A DNA stretch of 64,000 nucleotides from Ceratodon purpureus (taxonomy: Eukaryota; Streptophyta; Bryopsida; Pseudoditrichales; Ditrichaceae), in the NCBI GenBank assembly GCA_014871385.1, contig CM026423.1, positions 16,040,467 through 16,104,466 on the forward strand. Reading direction: 5' to 3'. The first letter of the stretch is position 1. The number at the start of each line of letters is the position of its first letter. Below the pieces are notes generated by a model that made no database searches, was not told the DNA's origin, and saw only the letters and a list, made by a program, of their open reading frames with translations. The translations under genes were made by a program, and so were the position numbers. This document shows positions 11,846 through 24,073 of this stretch, in pieces.

Positions 11846-14183
11846 ATGGATCTCATGCGTAATCTCTTGTAAGTGCTGCTTTACGCTATCGTTGTGAGTA
11901 GCTTTGCATGAGGAAATATTTAGCTGTTGAATTTAGAGATTTTCCTAGTTTTTGTTGAGGAGGCTGATGTTGTGGTAGTTGTAGTGCACACAACTCATGT
12001 GAGTAGCATGTTGAGAGCTTCATCTCACCCTCTCCGTAATTCTTAATGTTTGACGATTTCATGGTTGAGAGTGTCAGTTTAGCATGGCTGAAGCTTCGGT
12101 TGAAGATAATCCGTTGTGTGATTAGTGGCAGAGTGTGCTTGAACTTTGTTGCTGAATTCCGATTAGCATCATTCCGATTTCTGTTGTGTTTTGTACTTTT
12201 GTTGCGGAGGGTGGTTCAGATGTTGTTGTTACCATGTGCACAATTGTGTTGAGTTGTTGAATCTTAAGCTCAACTCAAGGGAGATGTGATATTGATAATT
12301 CGGGTCTGCTACTTATTGGAAATCAGAAATTGACTCTCAAGAGTACTTAGATCTAAAATACTTTGACGTTGTTTTTCTGATTGCCAGGGGTACTCTGTAC
12401 CACCGTCGACGAGGGAGGCGAGTGCGTATAAATTTTGTCGAAGGTCTCATTCTTATGTTCCTACTCGGCATCCTTTTCATCATCATCGCACTGCTGATGC
12501 TGCTTGTTTGGCGGCAGTCATTCATCTTCGTGAACTGGTAATCACTGCTCTTCGAATCTGTCCTCTCAGCTTGCTCGCATCTTGAAAGTGGATTTTAGAC
12601 CAATTCAGGATATCAGATTAAAATTCGAAACTCTGTTTAATCAATATTGACAAATTTCTGACATATGGTTGTTAATTGTCAGGATGATTGACGATTATCT
12701 TCCAAGGAATCAGCACCTGTTTCCGCTCTTGTGCGATGTAATTGTCGCTCTTCTCGTCCTCGACCTTGCCAACTACATCCACAAGAGTGCTGTGAAGAAA
12801 TCCACTAGTGCACGTGTGATCAAAGAAGAAGCAACATTAGCCACTTTCTTGGCAACACACCCAGACATACGCTGGAAGGTATTATCATATTTACCAGTTC
12901 GTGACGTGGTTCGTTTCGGCATTGTGGAGAAGGATTGGCGATCCATACTGGAGGAACGAACAAGAGCACCCGGAGCGAACAAGGTGAAGGATTGGTATTT
13001 CCCACTCTGGTTCCACAAACTTCACCCAGACAAGGCCATAGACAAGGCCATTAGACCATTCATCGCCGATCCTCTGTTGCCCACTCGCCGAAATACCACT
13101 CTCAAGTGGCATGGCGTTCACCATGACAACACCTTTCAAACAGAGGAGCAGTCTCTTCCCTACCTAGACTTCCTCTGGGACGTCCCTGGGAACATTCCGC
13201 CTTTAGGATTCATCTTCGCAGCCACCTCAGGTGGACTCCTCCTCTTCCACAAGTTCACATACCTGCCTAAACCCTGTCTATGCGGTCGCAGCCACATGGA
13301 AGAAGCTGTTTCCGATGCCAAGATGGAAGAACTAGACGATAGCGAGATGGAAGAAAATGTACTGCTGACTGTGTGCAACCCCTTCACCAAGCAATCCCGG
13401 GACTTGCCATATCCACGCAATGACCATTACCGGGATCATACAAACACCATCCGCCGCTTCTACTGCGATGACATGCACCTTGTGGTAGATGATCCGACCT
13501 CAAACGAGTACAGAGTGCTCACGATCTCCAAACAGTTTGTGAAAGAGTGGAGCTCTGTGTCCAAACAATGGACTACCTCAAGGTTGGATATGCGCAACTT
13601 GGTTGGTTTTTCAAGCTTGTATTACCAGGGTTGTCTCTACGTACCGATGAAGAAGGACTCTATCCTGGCTGTGACTCAGCTGAAACGGAACGAATGGGGC
13701 CAGTGGGTGGTACATGGCGATGACAACGAACATTTTGCTATCATATATGAGGATGGTACCATGTTTACGGATTATTTCGGGGGGCCCATCATCGAGGTAC
13801 ACTCGAATTTGCGTCTGTTGGGATGCAATGGTTTGATTTATGCTGTTCTGGTTACTGAATACAGGTATTTGCTGCGGGAGTTGGAGTTTCATGTGTTCGA
13901 GCTTCCGGACGGATACAACAGGTTTGTGAGGGTGGCACGAATTCCTTTCAGTTATGTCACAGACACAGTGGACAGGTGCCCCTGTAACTATCAGGGCCGG
14001 AGGGAAGAAAAATTCTGCTGCACTGCGAAGGAGAAGGAGATCTGGATTGCTTGCCACGGCCACATGGTGTGTTTTGATGTTGTCGTAGGGGGATGGTATA
14101 AGGTAGAGAACAAGTGTAGCAACAGTTTTGAGGACTCGATTTCCGCAATGCCATTCGAACCTTCCTTCACTGCCATGCCTTAG
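11846..14183 (+). CDS. Membrane-anchored F-box protein
   Basis: Three exons, 11846-11868, 12388-12537 and 12683-14183, join in phase to 557 residues. The first exon encodes only seven codons plus two bases, and its donor (TT then GTAAGTG) and the next acceptor match in phase. Residues 14-21 are Arg-rich. They precede a strong transmembrane helix at about 25-49, and a second hydrophobic helix lies at about 70-90. An F-box-like helix set follows (about 116-146: HPDIRWKVLSYLPVRDVVRF). The remainder resembles the beta-propeller-like C-termini of plant F-box/kelch-type proteins. F-box proteins link substrates to SCF ubiquitin ligases. The membrane segments suggest tethering to a membrane with the F-box facing the cytosol. 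The large exon alone also has an upstream in-frame TTG, but the spliced model explains the upstream coding sequence better. Confidence 0.75.
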
Positions 14184-14579
14184 AAGTTTAACTGGATATT
14201 AAACTGTAGAAACTGTGTTGTGTGAACCTTTTGAAGACAGTGTGTATTTCAGTGCTAGAGCACTCATCATGTATTGTGTAAATATGAAACTTTAATATAT
14301 ATACACTGTGAAGTTTATTGTATAATACATAAAAATTGATGTTCTCACAAACTGGAGTCTCAACCTACCCTTTCCAGTCTATGCAAATTTGGCTACAAAA
14401 CTTCCATAGAACACTCATACTACATGCTCTATCCAAATTTATGGCTGGTCATAAGGACAAATGCAACGATACCCATGTCTCATCCGTACAAGAAAAAATC
14501 GATGCACTCAAAAACCTCATTTTCTGCAAATCTCGTACTGTATACACACCAGTTACTATATGATGCATAGGCTGTAAAT
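14184..14579. other. Convergent 3' intergenic region
   Basis: This contains the 3' UTRs of the converging F-box and lysozyme-like genes. AT-rich polyadenylation-like sequence lies near 14290-14340. No further gene is seen. Confidence 0.6.
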
Positions 14580-15580
14580 TCACGGCTTCTGATTGATGAC
14601 CTGGGTGATGACTGCTGGTTTCATTCCTCCACAGCCTTGATAGATAAGCGCCTTATTACTTACACATCTCTCCTTGTTGTCGTTGCACCAGCTAGTTTCG
14701 TTCAATTTATCACCTGCCTTCTTCCATTCTTTGGCACTCACAGCTTCAATGAAGTCCTGAAAGCCATTTCCCTCAAATGCATCTTTGCCTGCCATCAAAA
14801 GACCTCACCAAAGAACCTCGTCAGCATAATCCAATCCACCCACTACTGATTGCAAAAGAAACCCGACCAAGATTGAAGAGCAAATCAACTCAAAAGAGTG
14901 CTTCAAAATCCAATCAAGTCAGGTTACAAGTCGAGAGTAGTACTCTCAGCTACCAAGCTTACCCGAAGAGTGCTGGATGTCACCAAAGACGGCCATTACA
15001 GAACAGCATTGCTCGTCCAAAGCCTTCACACTCTTGGCAGCTCTGTCTAGAGCACGTCTCGTATCAAGAGCTAGCAATGCACTGATCTGGACAGTATTCA
15101 AGCATTGCAAACCTTTGTACACCTGCAAATGCAATCTCACAATCAGCTACCTGGAAGGAATCTACTACCACACTCGGTTGAAACTCCAAAAACACAACCA
15201 TCACCCTGATTGCAACCTAACTCGATCCGCGAGGTAGAATGGATGCTCTCAACGAATATGTATTGCTTATGATATCCCACCTTGTCGTAGTCGGCAAGAA
15301 CAGTGCTAAGCTCGGAGCGTCGAGTCTCTTTGTCGTCGTCCAGGTCATACCCCACACCAACTGCTCTATCGCCATTCTTCATACTATAAACACACTCGTG
15401 TCGGTCTTCGTGCTCCAGCAACAACGATTCCGTTCTAGGAATGCACCACGCACGGATAGCAAAGGAAATCACGTGTCCCCCTTTGCTCAGCTTCCTGGCC
15501 GCTACTGCCGGAGTGGCCATGAAGGATACCAGAACGATCCAACATAGTACCACTCCCCTGAAGCTTACCACTCTCGCCAT
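14580..15580 (-). CDS. Secreted phage/T4-type (GH24-like) lysozyme-fold protein
   Basis: Three minus-strand exons, 15580-15281, 15122-14963 and 14788-14580, join in phase to 222 residues. The N-terminus is a classic signal peptide (residues 1-28, hydrophobic core VVLCWIVLVSFMA, cleavage after AVAA). Exon 1 then has LLLEHEDRHECVY and GVGYDL (about 53-80), matching the order of the T4-lysozyme start, with Glu56 or Glu58 as possible catalytic acid. Exon 3 has the GF..F...V....W..A...L..S.WC...RC......GC pattern typical of the C-terminal lobe. At least six Cys suggest disulfides, as expected for an extracellular protein. GH24 enzymes cleave peptidoglycan, so a defence or symbiosis role is possible. 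The Thr and His of the T4 active-site region are replaced, so activity is uncertain. Confidence 0.6.
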
Positions 15581-17283
15581 GATATCGACTTAATCCTATC
15601 CTGCACTTGTCTCCACTTCAGAAGCTCACCTACCTGCGTCGATTCAAAAACCCATCAATCACACTTCAACCACTTCCACACCTGATCACACAATCCGTCT
15701 CTCAAACACACTCAATAAGCTTCTTGCACATCTCAATCTCAATCCCTCGCACACTACTCTCTGTTCAAGTAGTAAATCCAATCGCCCTTCATGAGAGCCT
15801 TAACCCTAGTACCATCAAACTCCAAAACAAGACCAAAGCATCCATCACCGGAGCTTTTACTCCACTTCCACCAATCACTGAGAAATCAAAGACTTCGTGT
15901 GCAGTAAACCAAGACCTAATCACCCCAAAAAGCCTGATAAAACGTGCAAATCATCAGCTAAACCTCCGATGAGGATGAAAGTGAACGGATTAGCAAAACC
16001 AGTAGAGTTCATGAGATGACTGCAGATCTTCGAACACGAATACCATTGTACCTCGATCAGGAGCATTCCACTTGCGAGATTGAACGATGGACAAGCTGAT
16101 GGAGGTTGCGGAAGCAGGCAGCAGGGTTTTATGACCACAATGGACTGCTCATGAATCTCCTAATAAAACCAGCACCGGCGATGTGGCAAGCCATGTGGCA
16201 AAAACTGCGGATACGAGGGAACCATTTCGAGCATATCTTGTAAGCTCCAGTAAAGCGAAGCCAGCCATAGGATGCGACGACTGGGCTGGGCCTCCAGACG
16301 GTGTCTTTTCCGTCATGTGGGGCACACTCACTTGTGCGCTTGAAATCTGGAGCCTGCCCATTTGCCCATTCGCCCACCTCATGTCCTTCGCGCAACGTGC
16401 TTTTGTGGGATGCAGTGGTCTCGATGTCAACAACATGCAAGCCAGCACCCCCTTCTCCTGTTTTTCGGGAATTGCGTCTTGAGCATGTCATGTGAATCAC
16501 CGCGCATCGCATAAGTTGGATTATTTCTTCGAGGAGTTCCACCGGTAAGTGTAACCCTAACAGTTGGGTAAAACCTGACGGTGTTGTCCAGCATTTTGTG
16601 ATCGATTCCTCCGTTTCGTGCACAGTGCTGAGTGAAAGTCCAGGTTCACTGCATGGTCTTGCCATTCCTGGCTTTCATACCACGTGGTTGGCATCAATTC
16701 CTTTTATTTCACCATCTGGGCACCACTGTTCGCTTGTAGATTAGTCTATTTCTTCCGGGAGATCCTCTCTCTCTGTTGTTTTGCCGGTTTGGGTTGAACT
16801 CCTTCGTCTTGCGTGCAGGATTATCGAAGCGGTTTAGTGAAGTGACTGGCGTTTGTGGGGTTTTCGTTTGATTCAGAGTCAATTGTACGGTGAGTTTGTT
16901 GTTCTCCAAATTCTGTCGTTGTACGATGTCGATTGTTTGCGGGTTTTGGAGAATTGGTGTGGGTTTTGGGGGTTGCTGACTTCATGAAGTGGAAGGGGTT
17001 GGTTGGAGAGGGAAGATTTGATGAGAGGTTGGGTGTGTGTGATTAGTGGATGGTCTTACAGAGCCGTGGACACGGTTCTGTTTCGTGTTCGACAGGAGAA
17101 TGTGGAGTTGCTGATGTGTAGGTATTAGAGTATCTGATGATTGTAGATTCCGTTGCTGCATTATTGAGGGGTTAGTTTGAATCGACCGTTGATCGAGGCG
17201 TTTTTGTGCTGGGGTATTGTACAGGGTTGTGCCGGATTGCGGTATGCTTATCTGTGGTGTGTTGTTTTCAGGAGAGGCCAATA
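15581..17283. other. Divergent upstream region with AAE3 5' UTR intron
   Basis: Upstream sequence of the lysozyme-like gene (minus) and of AAE3 (plus). A probable 5' UTR intron runs from the donor at about 16889 (CGGTGAGTTT) to the acceptor at 17270 (TTTTCAG), 13 bases before the AAE3 start codon. Several open frames (for example minus 16129-16665) lack domains and typical codon structure, and I do not call them genes. Confidence 0.5.
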
Positions 17284-19828
17284 ATGGGTCGAATTACGTT
17301 GATTGAGTTGCTGGACAACTCTGCTGCAGAGCATGGAGACCAGCCGGGTCTGATTTCTTCTGGGGGCGCACAATTGACGCACAAGGAGCTTCAGGTTGCT
17401 ATCGAAAAGACCGCCACTCAGCTTCGCCGCATTGGTGTGAAGCCAGGCAATTTGGTTTCGCTTGCCTTCCCCAATACTCTCGAGGTATGATCAACTCTAT
17501 AGTTGCTACTGTTATTCAGTTCGTTTTTGAGGTGACTAATTGGTAGAATTCATCTTGCTCTTTGATTTTAGTTTACGGTTTTTGTCTGCATTTATTTTAC
17601 TTGGTTTTGGGTGTGCGCCTTGTGAGCTTCCATGCTGTATTCACTCAATTTTCATTTGGATGTGCAGTTCGTGGTTGTTTTCATCGCTGTGACGAGAGTG
17701 AGGGCTATCGCTGCTCCTTTGAATTCTGCTTACACTGAGGATGAGTTCAAGTTCTATTTGGAAGACGCAAACGCAACACTGTTGCTCGTTCCGGGTGCCG
17801 AGGGGAACAAAGCAGCTGAAGCGGCTGCTACAACACTGAATTTGCCAATTGCAGGAGTGCATTGGGAAAAGGGGAGTTCAGGCAGCGGAGAGATTGGTCT
17901 GACGCCCAAGGCGAAACTTGAGTTGGCCCCAGAACCAGAGGTGAGAAATTCTACCAGACTGAACGACTGATCTTTTACATCTATTGGAAAATGTGCTCAT
18001 TGCACCATGCTTTATGCACATTTTAATTACACCTTGCCTTATCTCTGTAGGATGGAGCTGGTCCTAAGCCGGAAGAGGGTGATGAAGCCCTGTTCTTGCA
18101 CACTTCTGGCACCACTAGTCGCCCGAAAGGAGTGCCACTTACTCAGAAAAATCTTGCCTCTTCAATCAAGAACATCATTGCCACCTACGAGTTGACACCC
18201 TCGGACCGGACCTTGATCGTGATGCCCTTGTTCCATGTGCACGGTTTGATGGCAGCTCTGCTCTCCACCCTCGTCTCAGGAGGAGCAGCTGTGCTTCCTT
18301 CTGCTGGACGTTTCTCTGCATCGTCATTCTGGACCGACATCAAAGACAACAAAGTCACCTGGTATACTGCTGTGCCAACCATCCACCAGATCTTACTGAA
18401 AGTGCACAAAAGCAAGCCTGAGAGCGAGTATCCCAAATTACGGTTCATTAGAAGCTGCAGCTCCAGCCTGGCTCCACCAGTGATGGCTGATTTGGAGAAG
18501 TCCTTCAATGCGCCTGTTCTGGAAGCGTACGCTATGACGGAGGCCAGTCACCAGATGACTTCCAACCCCTTGCCCCAGCATGGAGAGCACAAGCCTGGAA
18601 GTGTGGGTAAAGCAACGGGGATTGAGCTTGCCATCTTGGATGACAACGGTGCCATATTGAAGCCTGGGGAGATCGGAGAGGTTTGCATTAAGGGGCCTAA
18701 TGTGACATCAGGGTACAGAAACAATCCTGATGCTAACAAGGCTGCGTTTGCTTTTGACTGGTTCCACACTGGTGATCGGGGCAAGCTGGACGAGGAAGGA
18801 TATCTCATCTTGACCGGTCGTATCAAGGAACTGATCAATCGCGGAGGTAAGTGTTTGGGAAATCTTCTTCTTTTATGAAGTTGTTTGTGTGGGCCACTTC
18901 TTATTCCGTTTTTTGTGGTTCCTCTCGAATCATGAAGGACCTTCCCCCAGAACAAGAATGTGCAGATTAGTGAGCCTCACATTATTAAAGTGCTCTTCTT
19001 TTAGAAGTAAATACGAATGGAGTACTTTATGTAATTATTACTATTCGTCTTATTGCTGATACTGTAGTTTATTCTGACTGATCACTTTTCAGAATTCACA
19101 AGCGAGTGAGCTGAGGTATACTGAATTATACTGTTTATTGTACTGTTTTTTCAGGAGAGAAAATTTCACCACTGGAGATCGATGCTGTTCTACTTTCCCA
19201 CCCAGCAGTCTCTGAGGCAGTCGCCTTCGCTGCTCCTGATGAGCATTTCGGTGAAGAGGTATTTATTATCATTATCATTCTTGATATCGTGAATGAATAT
19301 TGCTCCTGCTTTTTAATGTTTTGCTAAACTTTGTGTTTCACTTCCGTAGCAGTATGAATCAGTGTTTGATGGATCCTGAGTTGGACAGGAACGGGGTTAC
19401 TGGTTGATAGTGGCACTTAGTTCACACCACTTATTGAGTGTAGATCAATCTTTAATCGACCTTTAATCTTACGGTTGATGTTCTAGTCACTGTCTGCTGC
19501 TTTGTGGGGTTCATGATCATACTATTTTAAATTTCCTTTACAGTAGTGGTACTTAATGGATTTCGACTATTCTTTTGGTTTCCTCTTTACCCCTAATGCC
19601 CGATTATGTATGCTATGAATCGTGCTTGTGGTGCAGGTGAATGCTGGAATTGTGTTGAACAAAGGAGCAGAAGCCACCGAGAAAGATATAGTAGAGCATT
19701 GCAAGAAGAACTTGGCAGCATTCAAGATCCCCAAACGGGTTTTCTTCGCTGATGAACTGCCACGCACAGCAACAGGCAAGATTCAGAGGCGGATAGTGGC
19801 GGAGCACTTTTTGAAAACCGCAGCATAG
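17284..19828 (+). CDS. AAE3: Oxalate-CoA ligase (AAE3-type acyl-activating enzyme)
   Basis: Five exons, 17284-17484, 17668-17940, 18051-18846, 19155-19258 and 19637-19828, join in phase to 521 residues, about the length of plant AAE3. The protein is an ANL-superfamily adenylate-forming enzyme. The P-loop motif LFLHTSGTTSRPKG spans residues 172-185. The central AYAMTEASHQM motif, the WFHTGDRG motif and the GRIKELINRGGEKISP hinge region follow in order. The acyl-transfer lysine is K506 in TATGKIQRR. Plant AAE3 converts oxalate to oxalyl-CoA in the cytosol as the first step of CoA-dependent oxalate breakdown, and affects defence against oxalate-secreting pathogens. There is no C-terminal peroxisomal SKL, in keeping with a cytosolic place. 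A partial second copy of its last exon and 3' flank lies at 57746-58640. Confidence 0.92.
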
Positions 19829-22434
19829 ACACAAGTTGAAATCCAAGAAGCTTAGTTTCTAATGGAGTTGACGGTAAACCAGTGAGATTACTCTTTGACA
19901 GGGCAATAAATAGAGCTATTGTTTGGAATGTTCCGACTTCCTTTTGGCTCACCTGCAAAGACCGCTCGGTTATGTGTTTCAAGTTCGGATTGAAGTACCA
20001 TGAGACATCCAGTCTATGTAAGCAAAGCCGGGAATGCACTCACAGATTCACCAATAAATATGTTCAAAGCTAAATTTTCTTCCACTCGGTTTTGTGATTT
20101 TGGTTGTGGAAGTGGAGGTGTATCCATTTAGATTTTTGTATGGAAGTGTATGTGATATCAGGTGACTCCTTTGTAAAGGATGTCTAAGATGTCTGCCTAG
20201 AACACTTGTGATGGATAGATGGATCAATGTTCATAAATGGAATCAAGACTACTCGGAAACAAGAAGCATTGCAATTGCTCCTAAGCACTGTGTTATACTC
20301 CTTTATACACATCAGATGTAGCGCCATGCAACAGTTCTATTTCTAATCTCGAAGTGTTTCATTCCCAAACTACTTTGCTTCAACGAATTCAACGACTACA
20401 GACTTACAATAATTGTCTATTGGTTCGCACCATCGCTTTGAAAACTCAGAGAGAGCTCTTCTCTCTCACCATCACCAGATCATTCCCCTTCAACATTCCA
20501 AGCACTTCGTCGGAAAAACTTGCTGATCTTAATCTTCGAAACTGAAGTTGGTAGCTACCAACCATCATCAAATTGAGGACTGGCTAGAAAGATTTTGCCA
20601 TGGATCTTCATTAGTACATCTTGCCCATCCATCACGAGAAGAGGGGTGGGAGCCTGCAAACAATGCTAAGGTAGTAATACCAGAAACCAAGACCCCCATA
20701 ACCTGTGTAGTAGACTTGTGTTGATCATGAAACCGCACCAACAGGAATCATTTTTGGTACAGTTAGATAAGCGTTGAGATTTTTTGAGAAACGTTGATAT
20801 ACCTGACAAGCGTTGAGATCTTATATCGGTTTTGGATAGAGTTGCTTTTGGAATAGTGGCTATGCCAATAGCAGACTTTATGAAGTCTACAACACAAGAA
20901 ATGGGGTGGACAAACTTTTCAGCTATGTTTTCAATTTGTCTATGTACTTGCAATAATTCCCTAAGAAAATAATAGTTCAAATTGCTCAAAACTCCTTATT
21001 CTATCGGTTTATGGTATTACTACCTTAGTTGCGTAAAACACCTGGATATGCTATAGGCAAGTTGGGGTGGTGCTGTAGCTTGGGCACTGTTTTGCCTAAT
21101 AATCGATTAAAGTGCAAAAAGCGGTTAATACTTCAAAAATAATATCTCAAAGTTGGTTAGTTTTGAATTATAATTAAATGTAAGTTAGGTATTTATCTAG
21201 TTTGTAGATGTTTAGGTTACTTTCATCAGGGATGGTGGCTATTTACCTTGAACTTTACCCTAATTGTTTGTATTAGTAACTTTAAGCAAACATATTGTTG
21301 AGTGTCATGGTTTTGTCGCGTGTAAGTGGTTTTTTGTATGTAGGTTAGAGATTTTGTGAGGAAAAAAATATAGAAAAGTAGAGTGGATTTTGCATTGTGG
21401 ATTTTCCCACATGCCACTTGAATTCATGAATTTTTTAGCAGTATTTTAATTTTTTTTTAATTTTTTTCTGGCAAACAGAGTCAAAAATTTTGAGCAAATC
21501 TAAGCAAATTTGTAATTAATTATTTTTTGTCTAAGCTGCTGGTAGCGTACTGTATGTGGCATTGGGAATCGGGATGGGGCATGTAGCCAACATGGTTGGG
21601 CTCTGGATTAGGGCTCAAAGTAGGTGATTTTGGAGAGAAATGATTGAGTTGGGGCTTAAATAATGGACAAGAAGTAGTAATTGTTAATAAAGGATTGAGT
21701 TTAGAATGATGGATAGAGGTTGAGGAATAGGCCAATTCTTTTTGTTTCAAATTTCAAATTTTATGAATCATCACAAGATTAAATTAAATTAATATATATT
21801 TAAGTAGACTTTTTGAAACACATGAGTTATAGGTAGAATATAGTTATCTGAAATTTCACCTCTAGTCTACTTTTTCTCCTTTATTTCATTAAAATTTAGA
21901 ATCAAAGCACATAATTTGATACCCTAAATTTTTATTTCTCTTATCTGTATATCACTCTTAGATCATTCATCGACTTTCTAATAGTAAAATGATGAAATTA
22001 CATATAATTAAATCAATGCATTTATCATATTTTTTTAATTTATACTCAATTTCATAATTATATTAAAAAAAAATCTTTATAAACATCTTATATATAATTA
22101 AAATAAAATTTAGTACTACTATAATTATTATTTGAACATGAGTAGAATTCATTTTGTTTGATTCATCATTATTTCTTTATAAAACTATTCTACAATGTTA
22201 TACAACAAATCACATATTCAAATAACATTAAATAATGAAAATATACCAAATTGTGTCGATTGTAAAGTAGAGTTATAAAGATACACATAACTATCAAAAG
22301 ATGTATCCAGTCAGTTTCATTGACAATTGAGACAATTGATCACATTTGATTCAATAAAACATTCAGCGAGTCCTTAATAAAACATTTGATGGTATTTATT
22401 TTTAAATATTCCTATTAAGCGCTGTGTTACACTC
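19829..22434. other. AAE3 3' flank, AT-rich, paralogous to 57.7-59.1 kb
   Basis: The first about 470 bases are the AAE3 3' UTR and flank, closely matched at 58095-58565. A roughly 180-base stretch at 20310-20475 is absent from the second copy. From 21780 to 22340 the AT-rich sequence matches 58660-59100 in scattered blocks. A 30-base sequence beginning AAGCACTGTGTTA (20283) recurs with a few changes at 22419, just before the large element. No gene is supported. Confidence 0.6.
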
Positions 22435-22442
22435 CTTCACAC
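22435..22442. repeat. Candidate target-site duplication, left copy
   Basis: CTTCACAC lies directly left of the left inverted repeat and recurs at 44012-44019, directly right of the right one. Eight bases fits the 8-11 bp duplications of MULE elements. Confidence 0.5.
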
Positions 22443-22505
22443 GGGGGTAGCTTGTATGGTAGCGGCGAGCGGCGAGCGGAGATTTGGTGAGCGACGAGCA
22501 GAAAA
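22443..22505 (+). repeat. Left terminal inverted repeat
   Basis: See the complement at 43955-44011. The core is two copies of GCGGCGAGC followed by GGAGA. A further GAGCG-CGAGCAGA match appears after a six-base gap. Confidence 0.5.
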
Positions 22506-22956
22506 TAGAGGTCTAAATCTAAAAACAGTAATATTATTACTAAAAATAAAAACTATTTTTAGCAAATTCGAATATTCTCAAAATATTCTAAAAAATATTC
22601 TGAGAATATTACTATTTTTGGTAATAATTATGACCCTATAACCGTGGACTGGAATTCAGTATTTCTGATAATTTTGATTTTTCATTTGTGTTATTCCCTT
22701 CTTGGTTTTATTTTTAAATACTATTTACGGTTCGTATTAATGCATCATCTAGAAGTTGCATTTATTATCTTATATTTATTTAATTTTTAATTTATTTTAA
22801 CATTTTATCTTTTAACTCTTTATAAGCATTTATTCTTTTTATCTTTAATCGTTTTTTAATTATTTTCAACTTTCATACCTTTTATCTTTTCATTGTTTTT
22901 ATTTTCTATTATCATTAATTTTAGATTTTTTTACACTGTTTTCTTTTTTTTCTTCA

Positions 22957-22958
<2 letters not shown>

Positions 22959-23000
<42 letters not shown>
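22959..23000. repeat. (TA)n microsatellite
   Basis: About 20 uninterrupted TA dinucleotides inside AT-rich, T-rich sequence upstream of the small gene at 23362. Confidence 0.9.
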
Positions 23001-23003
<3 letters not shown>

Positions 23004-23233
23004 CATCTTTTATCTTTTTTGATTTCTAATTTTTTAATCACTTTTTTTTTTTTCATTCGTCCTCTACTTTACTATCTTCTAAGTCTTTACCTTTTCATTT
23101 TTTATCTTTTATCTTTTGAAAGACCTTCTAGTTCACTCTCCATTGATGGTTTAGGGTATTTTGTCTACAAATTAATCAAAACAGTGATGACAAACCTACT
23201 CATGCCATGGAGTGTTATAATATTTAAACCTTC

Positions 23234-23241
23234 TTATATAT
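23234..23241 (+). promoter_or_regulatory. TATA-box candidate
   Basis: TTATATAT lies about 120 bases upstream of the ATG at 23362, a spacing similar to that of the other genes of this element. Confidence 0.4.
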
Positions 23242-23361
23242 CCCACTATTCAAGGGCGCCGAGCATCTACCTCCTCAATATTTAAGTAGTGGCAGTAGAA
23301 GCTCTCATCCTCTTTGTTCGTGCTCTTCTTGAATCAAGTTCCAAGAAGAGCGTGTTGTGAT

Positions 23362-23814
23362 ATGGAAGTTGCCGGGTTAACCACTATCTCACTTGGTGAT
23401 GTCCTTGGCCCATTTCATCCGTATGAGGAGGTCGAGGGGGAGGAGGAGTTGAATGGGTGCAATGAAGGGCATTCTGAAAATGATGGCGTGGAAGCAAAAA
23501 TAGATGTGATAGGGGACACAGTGGCTGTAGATGAGCCACACGTTCTCGTAGTTCCCCAGGAGGAACCGATTGTCCCTTTGGCACCTCATGCATACTCCAA
23601 GGTCGGGAAGATTCCACCGGGGACTTATTCTAGGGAGGCATTACGTGGAAAGAGTGAAGCTATTCCATTGTTGAAACGTCCCCGCCCACGACAAGTGCCA
23701 ATTAGGGAACGAACAATGAATGTCAATGTAGCTTGTCCTGTAGTGCAGGAGGTAGTTCGTGATTGTGCTGAAAATGCGAAGGGGATTTCTAAACGCATTA
23801 AGTTCAAGGAATAA
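23362..23814 (+). CDS. Small acidic protein of the element, unknown function
   Basis: A single-exon frame of 150 residues, starting at ATG 23362 with a TATA-like sequence upstream. Residues 20-75 are strongly acidic. Residues 85-150 are basic and contain KRPRPRQ and a KRIKFKE C-terminus that could serve as nuclear localisation signals. I recognise no domain. It converges on the transposase gene, so it may be an accessory protein of the element (DNA or chromatin binding), but that is inference from position and charge only. Confidence 0.45.
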   Translation: MEVAGLTTISLGDVLGPFHPYEEVEGEEELNGCNEGHSENDGVEAKIDVIGDTVAVDEPHVLVVPQEEPIVPLAPHAYSKVGKIPPGTYSREALRGKSEAIPLLKRPRPRQVPIRERTMNVNVACPVVQEVVRDCAENAKGISKRIKFKE

Positions 23815-24073
23815 AATCTATATTTGAATGTATTCATGGAGTGAGTACAGTCCAATTGTGCGTTGATATAAATAACAAATGCCACTTGTTGAAATGAATG
23901 GTATTGTAATACAATGTAATAAGTGTGAATGACAAAACCTTTATATTGAAATAGGCAATACGAGATTTGTATTGCTGACTCAGTACAAGGAAAAATTCAA
24001 TCACCTCGGGCTAAGTATCCGCATGTACCACTGTCCACTATGCATACTTGAGACCATAATAGTAGAGTGCCTC

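Noticed and set aside
16129..16665. 178-residue minus-strand frame
   Set aside because: No domain, no paralogue and overlapping frames on the other strand; it lies in the upstream region of AAE3.
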